Origin: Phytopseudomonas straminea
GTDB lineage: Bacteria; Pseudomonadota; Gammaproteobacteria; Pseudomonadales; Pseudomonadaceae
NCBI RefSeq assembly: GCF_900112645.1
Contig: NZ_FOMO01000006.1
Location: forward strand, 124,001-188,000
Direction of reading: 5' to 3'
Length of the DNA stretch: 64,000 nt
Shown: piece by piece, positions 28,470 through 36,022 of the stretch
Numbering within the stretch: position 1 is the stretch's first letter
Layout: each line of letters starts with the position of its first letter
Notes under the pieces: model-generated
Told to the model about the DNA's origin: nothing
The model's input: the letters and a program-made list of their open reading frames with translations, nothing else
The model's database searches: none
Translations under genes and position numbers: made by a program

Positions 28470-28536
28470 CCTTGCGGACCTGCCCGGCGCGACGAGCCCC
28501 GCCGCGCCCCCCTCACGTCGATGGAGAACAATAACC

Positions 28537-29016
28537 ATGGCCGTACCTCATCAGTACCGCCAGTTGCTGGACGAAATCCAGCAGCTGACTCTTGTGCCTG
28601 AAGCCCTGCTGTCCCCCGAGCTGACCCACCTGAATGTAAGGGGCGTGGACTTTTCCATGCACCCGGTTGGCAACGAGGACGAAGGCCATGTAGCCCTTCA
28701 CTGCGATCTCGGAGCCCTGCCTGACAAGCGCCGCGAAGAGGCGCTGCTGCGCCTGCTCGATACCAATTTCCAGTTGGTAAGTACCGCTCAAACGGCTGCC
28801 TTCTGCCGAAACGAGCACAGCGGCCGCATGATGCTGAGTCTGGCACAACCGCTGGCGAACCTCTCGGGGCAATCGCTACTCGATCAGATGGGTGCGCTGG
28901 CCGACTATGCGACCGCCTGGCGGCAAACTTTCTTCCTCGGCAAGCAGGCACCAACTAGCCCGTCCTCCACTACCGGCCAACTGCCTCGCACCGCCAGCAC
29001 AGGGAGGGCCTTCTGA
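28537..29016 (+). CDS. ShcM-like type III secretion chaperone (copy 2)
   Basis: 159-aa class I chaperone paralogous to the one at 24528, with the same layout: YRQLLDEIQQLTLVPEAL, VRGVDFSMHPVGNED, RREEALLRLLDTNFQLV and LLDQMGALADYATAWRQTFFLG. The middle closely resembles P. syringae ShcM as remembered. It starts at the ATG behind GGAGAAC; the Hrp box sits upstream. Its TGA overlaps the effector ATG (TGATG), giving tight coupling with the presumed client. Confidence 0.87.
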   Translation: MAVPHQYRQLLDEIQQLTLVPEALLSPELTHLNVRGVDFSMHPVGNEDEGHVALHCDLGALPDKRREEALLRLLDTNFQLVSTAQTAAFCRNEHSGRMMLSLAQPLANLSGQSLLDQMGALADYATAWRQTFFLGKQAPTSPSSTTGQLPRTASTGRAF

Positions 29017-31280
29017 TGCGTACTTCATCGCAGGACAGCCTCCACCGTACACAAGCTGCTCAACAGGCCCAACAAGCCAGTCAGGAACAGCGCGTTCAGC
29101 AAGCCGCCGTACAGAATGTCTCGGGACAACGCCAAGGCGTTGTCGAGACCAGCCAGCTTCCAAGAACGTCACCCCCTGCATCAGGGCAACCAACCGAAAC
29201 CTTTAGCCCGTCTGCTACGCTAATGCGTAAGGCCAGCGCTTTGCATCAGGAAATGCTTGCGCACAACGCGGATCTCAAAAGGCCAGCGAACCTAGATCAG
29301 GCCACTCGACGTATGGTGATCGAGGGCCAGTTCCTGCAAGAACATGCGGAGCACGTTAAGCGCACAAAATCCTCTGAATCGCTACCAACGTTCGAAGAAG
29401 TGGGGCGGCAGACCAATCTGCAAAGCGCGCTGTTCGAGCAGGTTCAATCCAGCTTTGACAAGCTTACATCCGCGCTTGAAGAGGTGATGCAGAAAAATGG
29501 ACAAGATCAGGGGCTTGAGCGTGGCATTCTTGCAGTGGCACCCGAACTCAAAGAATCAATGCAGCTGCAGACCGACCTGTTCGCCAAGCGGGTGGCTCAT
29601 TACGAAGAAGTGTTGAACCAAAGCCCGCCTCTCTCCAAAGAGGATCGCGAAGCCGTTCTGAAGAGTGAGCTGAATTTTTCGTTATATGCCACCCGCCTCG
29701 CGTCACACATTCCCAACGCCCTCAATTTCGCCATCACGTCCGCTGAAGCGATCATCGATAAGATGAAGCAGGAACAGCCTGAACCAGCCCAGGCCTCCTC
29801 AAGCCGTGACGCAAAGCCAAGCGAACTTGCGCAATGGGAGAAGACCCTGGAAGGGCTGGAAAAATTGCAGGCCGAGTTGCTCCCCGAATTCGAGAACTCA
29901 GTTGCCCAGGCCAAACTCGGCAAAGTCATTGATGAGCTGAATGAGAGCAGTGGTAGCGTTACCAATCAGGTCCACGCGTTTACTGTGCAAGCGTTTCGCC
30001 AAATGGCGCTCTCAGGTCTTGCACTGGGAGCCGTGAACTCCTTTACCGACTATGCATTATCGAAGTGGCCTGCTGCTCAATTAGTGGTGACGCCGGCTGC
30101 CACTGCGCTCGCACATGACATCGGAACCCATACCCTTGCTGCCGCAATCCTTGAGGTATTTGGAGGCGCCACTAAACCGGTCAAAGGATCGGAGGTTTTT
30201 CCCGCACCGAACAAATACGTCAGTGAGAACGGCACGGTGCGCCCGCGAAACGAGCAAGAGATGGAGCTCGAACGTGAAAACAACAAGAAAATGCTCACTC
30301 AGTTGAAAGAAATCCAAAACGGCCATGCACTTGGCAGTGCAAAGGGAGACTTCAAGTCTTATCTGATGTTCTTTATCGCCCAAGGCACTCGCGCGCTCAC
30401 ATTTTCCAGCATAAATGCTGATCATCCGGGCGGGGCGACAGTCAGTTCGATGGCTGGGGGGGCAGCAATGGGTGGATGGCAAGGCGCGGGAGGATTGCGA
30501 GACGGCATGCTCGATCAAGAAGGACGCCGCATCCCGGCCTTTACCATGAGTAACAACCTCTATGACCTGACGCAGGAGCAAAGGGACAAGAAAGCCACTG
30601 AAGATATGTCGCTCTCCACACGGTTGAAAGGGGTGGGTAGCAAAGCGATGGAAAACCTCAACTATCTGGATGATGCAAAACGCAAAGCTGTCGACTCCAA
30701 GCGAGCAGGCCTCACAACAGGATGGGCCCTGAAACAGGTAATGGAGCCAGCCATCAAGGCCTTGGAGAATAGCTCCCCCGCAGGCAAGCTGGTGGGTCAA
30801 GCGGCGGCTATTGCCACGCAATCCCCACTCAATCTGGCCATGTTCTGGATCTCGACCCGTATGAGTGCCTACGCCAAAGCGGCCGAAAGCGCACCCCCTG
30901 CAGATGGAGCGCAAGAACGAGGCGCGTCAAAAATGTACGAGAGGACCAGAGGCCTGGCGCATGCAGCGGCCAACCCCAACCAACCGGCTAACAAGCAGAC
31001 AGCTGGCCAAGGAAGCGCCGCCCGCCTTGTGACGAATGCCCTCGACAGTGCGCAGGCGGCACTCAATATTCCGGCCATGGTAGTGAGTGAAACCCTCGTC
31101 GAGCCGGTCAACCAATACATCGCGGGCAAAGTGCGTGCTGGCATTGAGCATCTGAAGGCGAAGCCGGAAGCCGAAACTACTCAACCCCGTGTGAGCGAGC
31201 AACAGCCGGCCGAGGAAATCGAAATGCAGACGTCTCCAAAAAGAACCAATCCGTCCCACGATGCATCGGACAGGGTCTGA
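29016..31280 (+). CDS. HopM1-family type III effector (copy 2)
   Basis: 754-aa paralogue of the effector at 25006. Shared landmarks are TRRMVIEGQFL (copy 1: RQRMILEGRVL), an AxMGGWQGAGG/GGAAMSG hydrophobic segment, DQEGRRIPAFT near residue 500 (HopM1: DPQGRKIPVFT, from memory), and an IEM motif near the C-terminus. The N-terminus is Gln/Ser-rich and unstructured. It contains Glu/Lys-rich helical regions around residues 120-310. Base composition and codon use are clearly more AT-rich than copy 1 and the hrp genes, suggesting separate acquisition. It is coupled to its chaperone by a one-base overlap. Confidence 0.82.
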   Translation: MRTSSQDSLHRTQAAQQAQQASQEQRVQQAAVQNVSGQRQGVVETSQLPRTSPPASGQPTETFSPSATLMRKASALHQEMLAHNADLKRPANLDQATRRMVIEGQFLQEHAEHVKRTKSSESLPTFEEVGRQTNLQSALFEQVQSSFDKLTSALEEVMQKNGQDQGLERGILAVAPELKESMQLQTDLFAKRVAHYEEVLNQSPPLSKEDREAVLKSELNFSLYATRLASHIPNALNFAITSAEAIIDKMKQEQPEPAQASSSRDAKPSELAQWEKTLEGLEKLQAELLPEFENSVAQAKLGKVIDELNESSGSVTNQVHAFTVQAFRQMALSGLALGAVNSFTDYALSKWPAAQLVVTPAATALAHDIGTHTLAAAILEVFGGATKPVKGSEVFPAPNKYVSENGTVRPRNEQEMELERENNKKMLTQLKEIQNGHALGSAKGDFKSYLMFFIAQGTRALTFSSINADHPGGATVSSMAGGAAMGGWQGAGGLRDGMLDQEGRRIPAFTMSNNLYDLTQEQRDKKATEDMSLSTRLKGVGSKAMENLNYLDDAKRKAVDSKRAGLTTGWALKQVMEPAIKALENSSPAGKLVGQAAAIATQSPLNLAMFWISTRMSAYAKAAESAPPADGAQERGASKMYERTRGLAHAAANPNQPANKQTAGQGSAARLVTNALDSAQAALNIPAMVVSETLVEPVNQYIAGKVRAGIEHLKAKPEAETTQPRVSEQQPAEEIEMQTSPKRTNPSHDASDRV

Positions 31281-31312
31281 TCGGCTGGACTGAAGGCTAC
31301 ATCAGGCTGCAC

Positions 31313-31345
31313 GCCTCGGGCCGGTAAAAGGGTCCGAGGTTGTTC
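31313..31345 (+). terminator. Probable terminator after hopM-like copy 2
   Basis: Stem CCTCGGgCC/GGtCCGAGG (9 bp, one wobble) followed by TTGTTCCGTT, 33 nt beyond the stop. Confidence 0.5.
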
Positions 31346-31419
31346 CGTTAACCCCGTCATGCCCCTCCTCGTCTCACAGCGCCCCCTGACTTCATCCGCT
31401 TAAACAAGCCTGCTCTTGT

Positions 31420-32225
31420 GGCCGCGTGCCTTGCAAATTAGACAGCCCATGCTCCATCGAAAGCTGGGTCTCAACACAGGCACTACTGCGCCAGTTCAGC
31501 AGCAGAACCAGAAGCACTTCGCCCCCCCATAAAAGCATCGCAGCAGAATTTCACGCAGGCAGAGCGCCCAGTGCCGCTGCGCCGTCTAAACGGCGACCGT
31601 ATGCTCCCTGCAGCGCCTGGTGCCTGCTGAACCGGCCCGCATGATAGGGAACCGAATGCAGCCAACTGCCCAACCGTCTTTAGACACGACGTGCAGAAAA
31701 TCGCCTCGGCTGACAACGCAGGCGGTTTGTTGCAAGAGCATGTGGAACGCCAAAACCGCTGGGAGGTGTTTTGACGGCGGTGTGCCAACGGGCCACAGAA
31801 AACAAGATCCCGCCTTGGGCCTTCAGGCTAGGCGTCCCACGTTAGCCGGTCATTTCGCGTACCGCCCCTTTTTCGCGAGCCCGGATTCGGACTTCTCGTT
31901 TCTGCCTCAGCCGTCTATCCATGTCGTCCGGTAACTGGATCTTGAGGCCAACTCCAATGCTCAGCAGCAAACCACCCCGGAGCCCAGAACCTCGCTAGGC
32001 GGCTGGAGCAGCGGCCTGATCAACCGGGGGCATACTGCCGAGCCAAGCTCGGCCGCCGCCATGCCGGACGCCCTTCAGCAAGTCACCGGCAGTACCGGCA
32101 ACGCTTCAAGCAGAGACAGCGGCGTCAACGCACATAGCCGCGCCGCCAGCGACGAAGCGGACTCGGACACCGACAGCTTCCACACCGCCGCGCCAGACAG
32201 CCAGGCTCACAGCACCAACCGATAA
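31420..32225 (+). pseudogene. Decayed gene remnant, possibly an effector
   Basis: No intact gene, but protein-like stretches follow one another in shifting frames: a Gln-rich piece ending at the stop at 31530, another (FTQAERPVPLRRLNGDRML) ending at 31628, a third (FRHDVQKIASADNAGGLLQE) ending at 31772, and a last stretch 31785-32225. That last stretch is broken by TAA at 31932 and continues in the same frame as 96 codons rich in Ser/Ala/Asp/Gln to a TAA at 32223. The pattern fits an effector-like ORF with several frameshifts and one nonsense change. The original family is not recognised. The rest of the gap to hrpK (32226-32355) holds the hrpK promoter. Confidence 0.45.
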
Positions 32226-32291
32226 CGACGCCAGTGGCCCGGGCAAGCGATCAGGCTTGCCCAGGCCCGTGTGCACCATCGGCTCCGATAT

Positions 32292-32319
32292 GGAACCGCC
32301 TGCGACCAGCCACCACTCA
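32292..32319 (+). promoter_or_regulatory. Hrp box for hrpK
   Basis: GGAACC-N15-CCACTCA, a perfect match, 36 nt upstream of the hrpK ATG. Confidence 0.93.
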
Positions 32320-32355
32320 TCCCTCTAAACCACACCACCAGCAAGGGGACCGACC

Positions 32356-34026
32356 ATGCGGCTATCGAATTCTCCATCACCGAACCCACCAGCCAACCAT
32401 GGCATGCCTCCCCCGCTACTCCCACAACAGCAGCCGGCGGCTGCAAGACCCAATAGCCAAGGCAGCATCACGTGGTCAGGCTCGCCCGCGACGCATCAGC
32501 AACGACCGTCGGACTTACCCCCCGCGGGTGCACAGCGGCGGGACAATACACAGGGGGGAGCAGGCTCGCTGGCGCAAACCCTGATCGGCTGGCTGATGCC
32601 CAAGCAGGGCAACGCCGTGAACGAGAAATGTGGTCAACCGCCGGCCGCCAATTGCCAAACGACCGCAACGAGCGGCGAAGGCGAGCAACAGATGCCTTTC
32701 GAGGAGGTGATATCGATTCTCGGCCGTCACGAGGGTCTGCTTAAAGCCCCCCAGGATCGTGAGGGCCTGGAAAAACTTCGCGATGACGACAAGACGCCGA
32801 GCGACGCTAAACAGGCCCTCAGCGCTTTGCTGGATAACAAAGCTTACTTCGCCGCATTCGATGGCGCCAAAGAAGGAAAAACGGACGGCAAGATCAGCGC
32901 CAAGGACGTGCAAAAGCTGCAGGAGCGTCCGGAGATGCGTGTCTATGCCGACTTCAAGGCGGCTCAGTTCACCGACAACTACGTACCGTCCGATGCGCCG
33001 CCCAACTCGCCGGCACGGGCCATGACGGCCAACGACGCCATGCGCGAGCTGTTCCGCTACTCGGAGAGCCTGCCCAAGAACATCAGCCTGGAAACCCTGC
33101 AGAACATCGCCGACGGCTCTGAGAAAATGGACAAGTGCCCGCCACAGCTGGCGGCCGCGGCCAAGTTCTTTGTGCAGAACCCGGACCAGTGGCAGGCGTT
33201 CTCCGGCAAGGACAACCCTACCCACAGCGTCTCCCGTGATCGGCTATGCGACCTGGCGTCCTTCAACGTCAAGCTGTCCCCTCAGGAGCGCAAGGCGCTA
33301 GACACGCTGGACGCCAACCGTGACATCTTCTTCAAGGGCGGTGGCATCAAGACCGACAAGCTGGAGTCGATCGCCAACAACAAGGAGAACAGCAAGGAGG
33401 TACGCGACGCCGCTAACCTGCTGGCTCAACCCAATTCGATGCTGTTCTCCATGCTCGATAACGCCAAGCATGGCGCGGGTGGAAACTTCTTCAACAAGGC
33501 CAATGACCGCAACATCAGCACGGGCGATCTCGATGCCTTTCTCAAGAAGGGTAGCAACCAGGTGGCCGAACCGCCTCGGGCCTCGATGCGACCAGTGGAA
33601 TCGGCCCAGCGAGCCATGGTCCAGGGGCAGGAAAGTCAGCCCGACCCGAAAAAGGAAAAGGGCGGCGGCTTCACCAAACTGCTCGAGGCGCTAAGCTACC
33701 TGACTATGTTCATTCCCGGCATCGGCATGGCGGGGGCAGCGGCCGCCGCGGGTCGCATGATCGGCACCGTGGTGGGACGCTCCGTGGCCACCTCGGCTAC
33801 ACGCGAAGCCGTGACCCAGGCCGGTACGCAGACCACACGCCAGGCGCTCAGCGAGAGCGCACGGCAGGGTGGCAGAGAGGGCCTAAAGGATGGGGTTCGG
33901 GATGCCGGGATCGACATGGCCAAGGACCTAGGCAAGGAAGGCTTGAATCGTTACCGAGATCGCAATGAGGAGCCGGCACCGGGCAACCCCAACCTGGAGC
34001 AACCTCGAGTCTGGGCACAAAGCTGA
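32356..34026 (+). CDS. hrpK: HrpK translocator (HrpF/NolX family)
   Basis: 556-aa secreted protein thought to help form the translocon in the plant plasma membrane. The NolX-type signature covers about residues 165-215: AAFDGAKEGKTDGKISAKD, ERPEMRVYADFKAAQF and NYVPSD. A related block appears again near residues 330-390. A hydrophobic, glycine/alanine-rich segment (LSYLTMFIPGIGMAGAAAAAG, about 446-466) is a likely membrane insertion region. The N-terminal 110 residues are polar and Pro/Gln-rich. It carries its own Hrp box and faces hrpL, as in P. syringae. Confidence 0.9.
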   Translation: MRLSNSPSPNPPANHGMPPPLLPQQQPAAARPNSQGSITWSGSPATHQQRPSDLPPAGAQRRDNTQGGAGSLAQTLIGWLMPKQGNAVNEKCGQPPAANCQTTATSGEGEQQMPFEEVISILGRHEGLLKAPQDREGLEKLRDDDKTPSDAKQALSALLDNKAYFAAFDGAKEGKTDGKISAKDVQKLQERPEMRVYADFKAAQFTDNYVPSDAPPNSPARAMTANDAMRELFRYSESLPKNISLETLQNIADGSEKMDKCPPQLAAAAKFFVQNPDQWQAFSGKDNPTHSVSRDRLCDLASFNVKLSPQERKALDTLDANRDIFFKGGGIKTDKLESIANNKENSKEVRDAANLLAQPNSMLFSMLDNAKHGAGGNFFNKANDRNISTGDLDAFLKKGSNQVAEPPRASMRPVESAQRAMVQGQESQPDPKKEKGGGFTKLLEALSYLTMFIPGIGMAGAAAAAGRMIGTVVGRSVATSATREAVTQAGTQTTRQALSESARQGGREGLKDGVRDAGIDMAKDLGKEGLNRYRDRNEEPAPGNPNLEQPRVWAQS

Positions 34027-34102
34027 TAGCCTCACCCGCAAGCCAACGGCTTTCTGGTCCTGCATTTCTTCAGTGCTAGACAGCTAGCAGCGCTGGCAGT
34101 TC

Positions 34103-34134
34103 GGCGGGTCTCGACTCAAGGGGTTGAGCCCGCC
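34103..34134. terminator. Hairpin between convergent hrpK and hrpL
   Basis: Outer stem GGCGGG/CCCGCC and inner stem CTCAA/TTGAG around GGGG. There is no U-tract on either strand, so termination is uncertain. Confidence 0.35.
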
Positions 34135-34159
34135 GGATATCAACGCCTGACAACCCCTC

Positions 34160-34714
34160 TCAGGCAAACGGATCAATCGAACGACGCAACTGCTCCCGCG
34201 CCCTCGACAGCCGCGAGCGCACGGTGCCAATCGGTACGCCAAGGCTCTGCGCCGTTTCCTGATAATTGCCGTCCATCACCAGGCTGACATGGATCACCTG
34301 GCGCATGGCCGCGGGCAATGTCTGGATGGCCTCCACCGTGCGCTGCAACTGCCGGCTTCCGTCAACGCACTGACCAATGTCGATGTGCTGCTCGTGCGCC
34401 ACATTGGTCTGGTCGTCGAGGCTCTCCTGATAAGGCTGGTTGTAGGTGCGCCGGAAATGGTTGCGGATCAGGTTCAGGGCGATGCCGCACAGCCAGGTCT
34501 CCGGTTTGCTGGCGTGCTGAAACTTATGCTCGTTGCGCAACGCTTCGAAGAACGTGCACTGCAGGATGTCATCGGCATCGTCGGGGTTCATCACGCGCTT
34601 GTGCACGAAGGCACGAAGTTTCTGCACCTGGGCCTGGGTCAACTGGCGAATGGCGCTGGGTGTGCGGCTAACGGGCAGAGGCGTGGCATGGCGAAGGGAG
34701 AGATTAGCGGACAT
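34160..34714 (-). CDS. hrpL: HrpL extracytoplasmic-function sigma factor
   Basis: 184-aa ECF sigma factor that directs RNA polymerase to Hrp boxes. Region 2 contains DADDILQCTFFEALRNEHKFQHASKPETWLCGIALNLIRNHFRR, and region 4 contains GNYQETAQSLGVPIGTVRSRLSRAREQLR. Both are near-identical to P. syringae HrpL as remembered, as is the end IDPFA. AGGAGAATCCC precedes the ATG. It is transcribed divergently from the hrpJ operon from a sigma-54 type promoter at 34746-34761. Confidence 0.96.
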   Translation of the reverse strand: MSANLSLRHATPLPVSRTPSAIRQLTQAQVQKLRAFVHKRVMNPDDADDILQCTFFEALRNEHKFQHASKPETWLCGIALNLIRNHFRRTYNQPYQESLDDQTNVAHEQHIDIGQCVDGSRQLQRTVEAIQTLPAAMRQVIHVSLVMDGNYQETAQSLGVPIGTVRSRLSRAREQLRRSIDPFA

Positions 34715-34745
34715 GGGATTCTCCTGTGTAGGGACCAGGAGCTAT

Positions 34746-34761
34746 AGCTACATGCATGCCA
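34746..34761 (-). promoter_or_regulatory. Sigma-54 (-24/-12) promoter of hrpL
   Basis: Minus strand TGGCATGCATGTAGCT: invariant GG and GC dinucleotides with exactly 10 nt between them. Transcription would start about 20 nt before the hrpL ATG. AT-rich DNA upstream (34762-34815) fits a HrpRS/IHF activation region. The TA in place of TT at -12 weakens the match. Confidence 0.75.
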
Positions 34762-34886
34762 TCTCAATTAGCCGCTATAAGCCAATGATTTATAAGTAAA
34801 TACTAATTAACCATCGTGTCATCTTGAGCAAGATCCTGCGCTAGCGGACAGTTTCCTGAACGAATTTCTGCACACGGCAACTTGGG

Positions 34887-34914
34887 GGAACCGGTTCGGC
34901 TCCCACGCCACTCA
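34887..34914 (+). promoter_or_regulatory. Hrp box for the hrpJ operon
   Basis: GGAACC-N15-CCACTCA, a perfect match, 28 nt upstream of the hrpJ ATG. Confidence 0.95.
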
Positions 34915-34942
34915 TTGAGCATTCGTTCTTCCAGGCTGCGCC

Positions 34943-36022
34943 ATGATCAACCGTGCTCAATCCACCACTGCGCCCACGCGCCTGCCGCCGACCACACCGG
35001 GATCGGCGGGGCCCTCAGGCACGCCAGGGCAACAGGGTGGCGCGCAGGCGGCAGGCACCACGGCGCAGCAGGTTTCCAGCTTCAATGCCGAGCTGAGTCA
35101 GGTCAGCATCCGCCTACACAAGCGCAACCTGCGCTTCAAGGCCCTGCAACTGCAGTCGCAGAAAGTCCTGCAGTACAAACTGTACAAACAGCTGCTCACG
35201 ACCCTGGAGTCGAAGGCCGACCAGTTGCGCCAGAGCGCCCGCAGCGACGGCGGTTTCCGGCAGGTTTTCGATAGCTCGCGGCACGACCTCGGCCAGGCGC
35301 TGAGCCTGCTGCGCATTGCCGAACGACGAGCGCAGCAGGAGCGCTCGTTCGAGGAAGCCAGGAAGCTGCAGGCATTGCGGCTGCAGTTCGCTGCACAGCA
35401 CAAGCAGCAGGCTCGGTTACTGCGCGCCCGGGTACCGTTCGCCTCGGCAGTCGCCGATCCGCGGCGCCGCGAGAGCGCACGCAGCCTGTCAGGAAACGGC
35501 CAGGTGAACCTGCTGGAACTGACCCGGATGATCAGCGAACGGGAAGACCAAGACAGCGACGGCGACCACGGCTTCGACGCCCAGCTCAGCGACCTGCTGG
35601 TGGAAACCAACCACTTGGTGACCACCGCTAGGCCCAAGCAGCAACACGAAGCGCTGAAGAACATCGAGCGCACCACCTTCCTGAAACAGTTCTATGGCAG
35701 CTGCGCCCACATGCGTAACGAAATGCTGGCCAAGAACCCGGGATTCGAGATGAAGACCTCGGCATTCGTGAAGGCCCTGCAGAAACTCATCAGCGACGGC
35801 ATGCAACCCAAGGAAACCCTGCAACTGGTGCAGGAAGTCGGCGGCCGCCAGCTCGAACATCAGCTGGCGTTGGTCAATCGCCTGCTGGCCCTGCTCAAGG
35901 AGCTGAAGTACATGAACTGGAACGACAACAAGAGCCGGCAAAAAGCCCTCGATAACCTGCTGCTGTTGTCCACTGCGCTGGTCAATGAAGAACAGCGCCG
36001 CTTGCAGGAGGCGATGGCCTGA
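34943..36022 (+). CDS. hrpJ: HrpJ, type III gatekeeper (SctW/YopN-like)
   Basis: 359-aa control protein that orders secretion of translocators before effectors. The N-terminal 50 residues are Pro/Thr/Gly-rich (secretion signal), followed by long helices rich in Gln/Arg/Leu, and a C-terminal YopN/TyeA-like half (FLKQFYGSCAHMRNEMLAKNPGF, VGGRQLEHQLALVNRLLALLKELKYM). First gene of the 12-gene hrpJ operon; its stop overlaps the hrcV start by one base (TGATG). Identification rests on position, length and helical pattern. Confidence 0.9.
   Translation: MINRAQSTTAPTRLPPTTPGSAGPSGTPGQQGGAQAAGTTAQQVSSFNAELSQVSIRLHKRNLRFKALQLQSQKVLQYKLYKQLLTTLESKADQLRQSARSDGGFRQVFDSSRHDLGQALSLLRIAERRAQQERSFEEARKLQALRLQFAAQHKQQARLLRARVPFASAVADPRRRESARSLSGNGQVNLLELTRMISEREDQDSDGDHGFDAQLSDLLVETNHLVTTARPKQQHEALKNIERTTFLKQFYGSCAHMRNEMLAKNPGFEMKTSAFVKALQKLISDGMQPKETLQLVQEVGGRQLEHQLALVNRLLALLKELKYMNWNDNKSRQKALDNLLLLSTALVNEEQRRLQEAMA

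Noticed and set aside
31648..31675. GGAACC at 31648 as a possible Hrp box in the remnant region
   Set aside because: At the required spacing the second half reads CCCAACC instead of CCACNNA.
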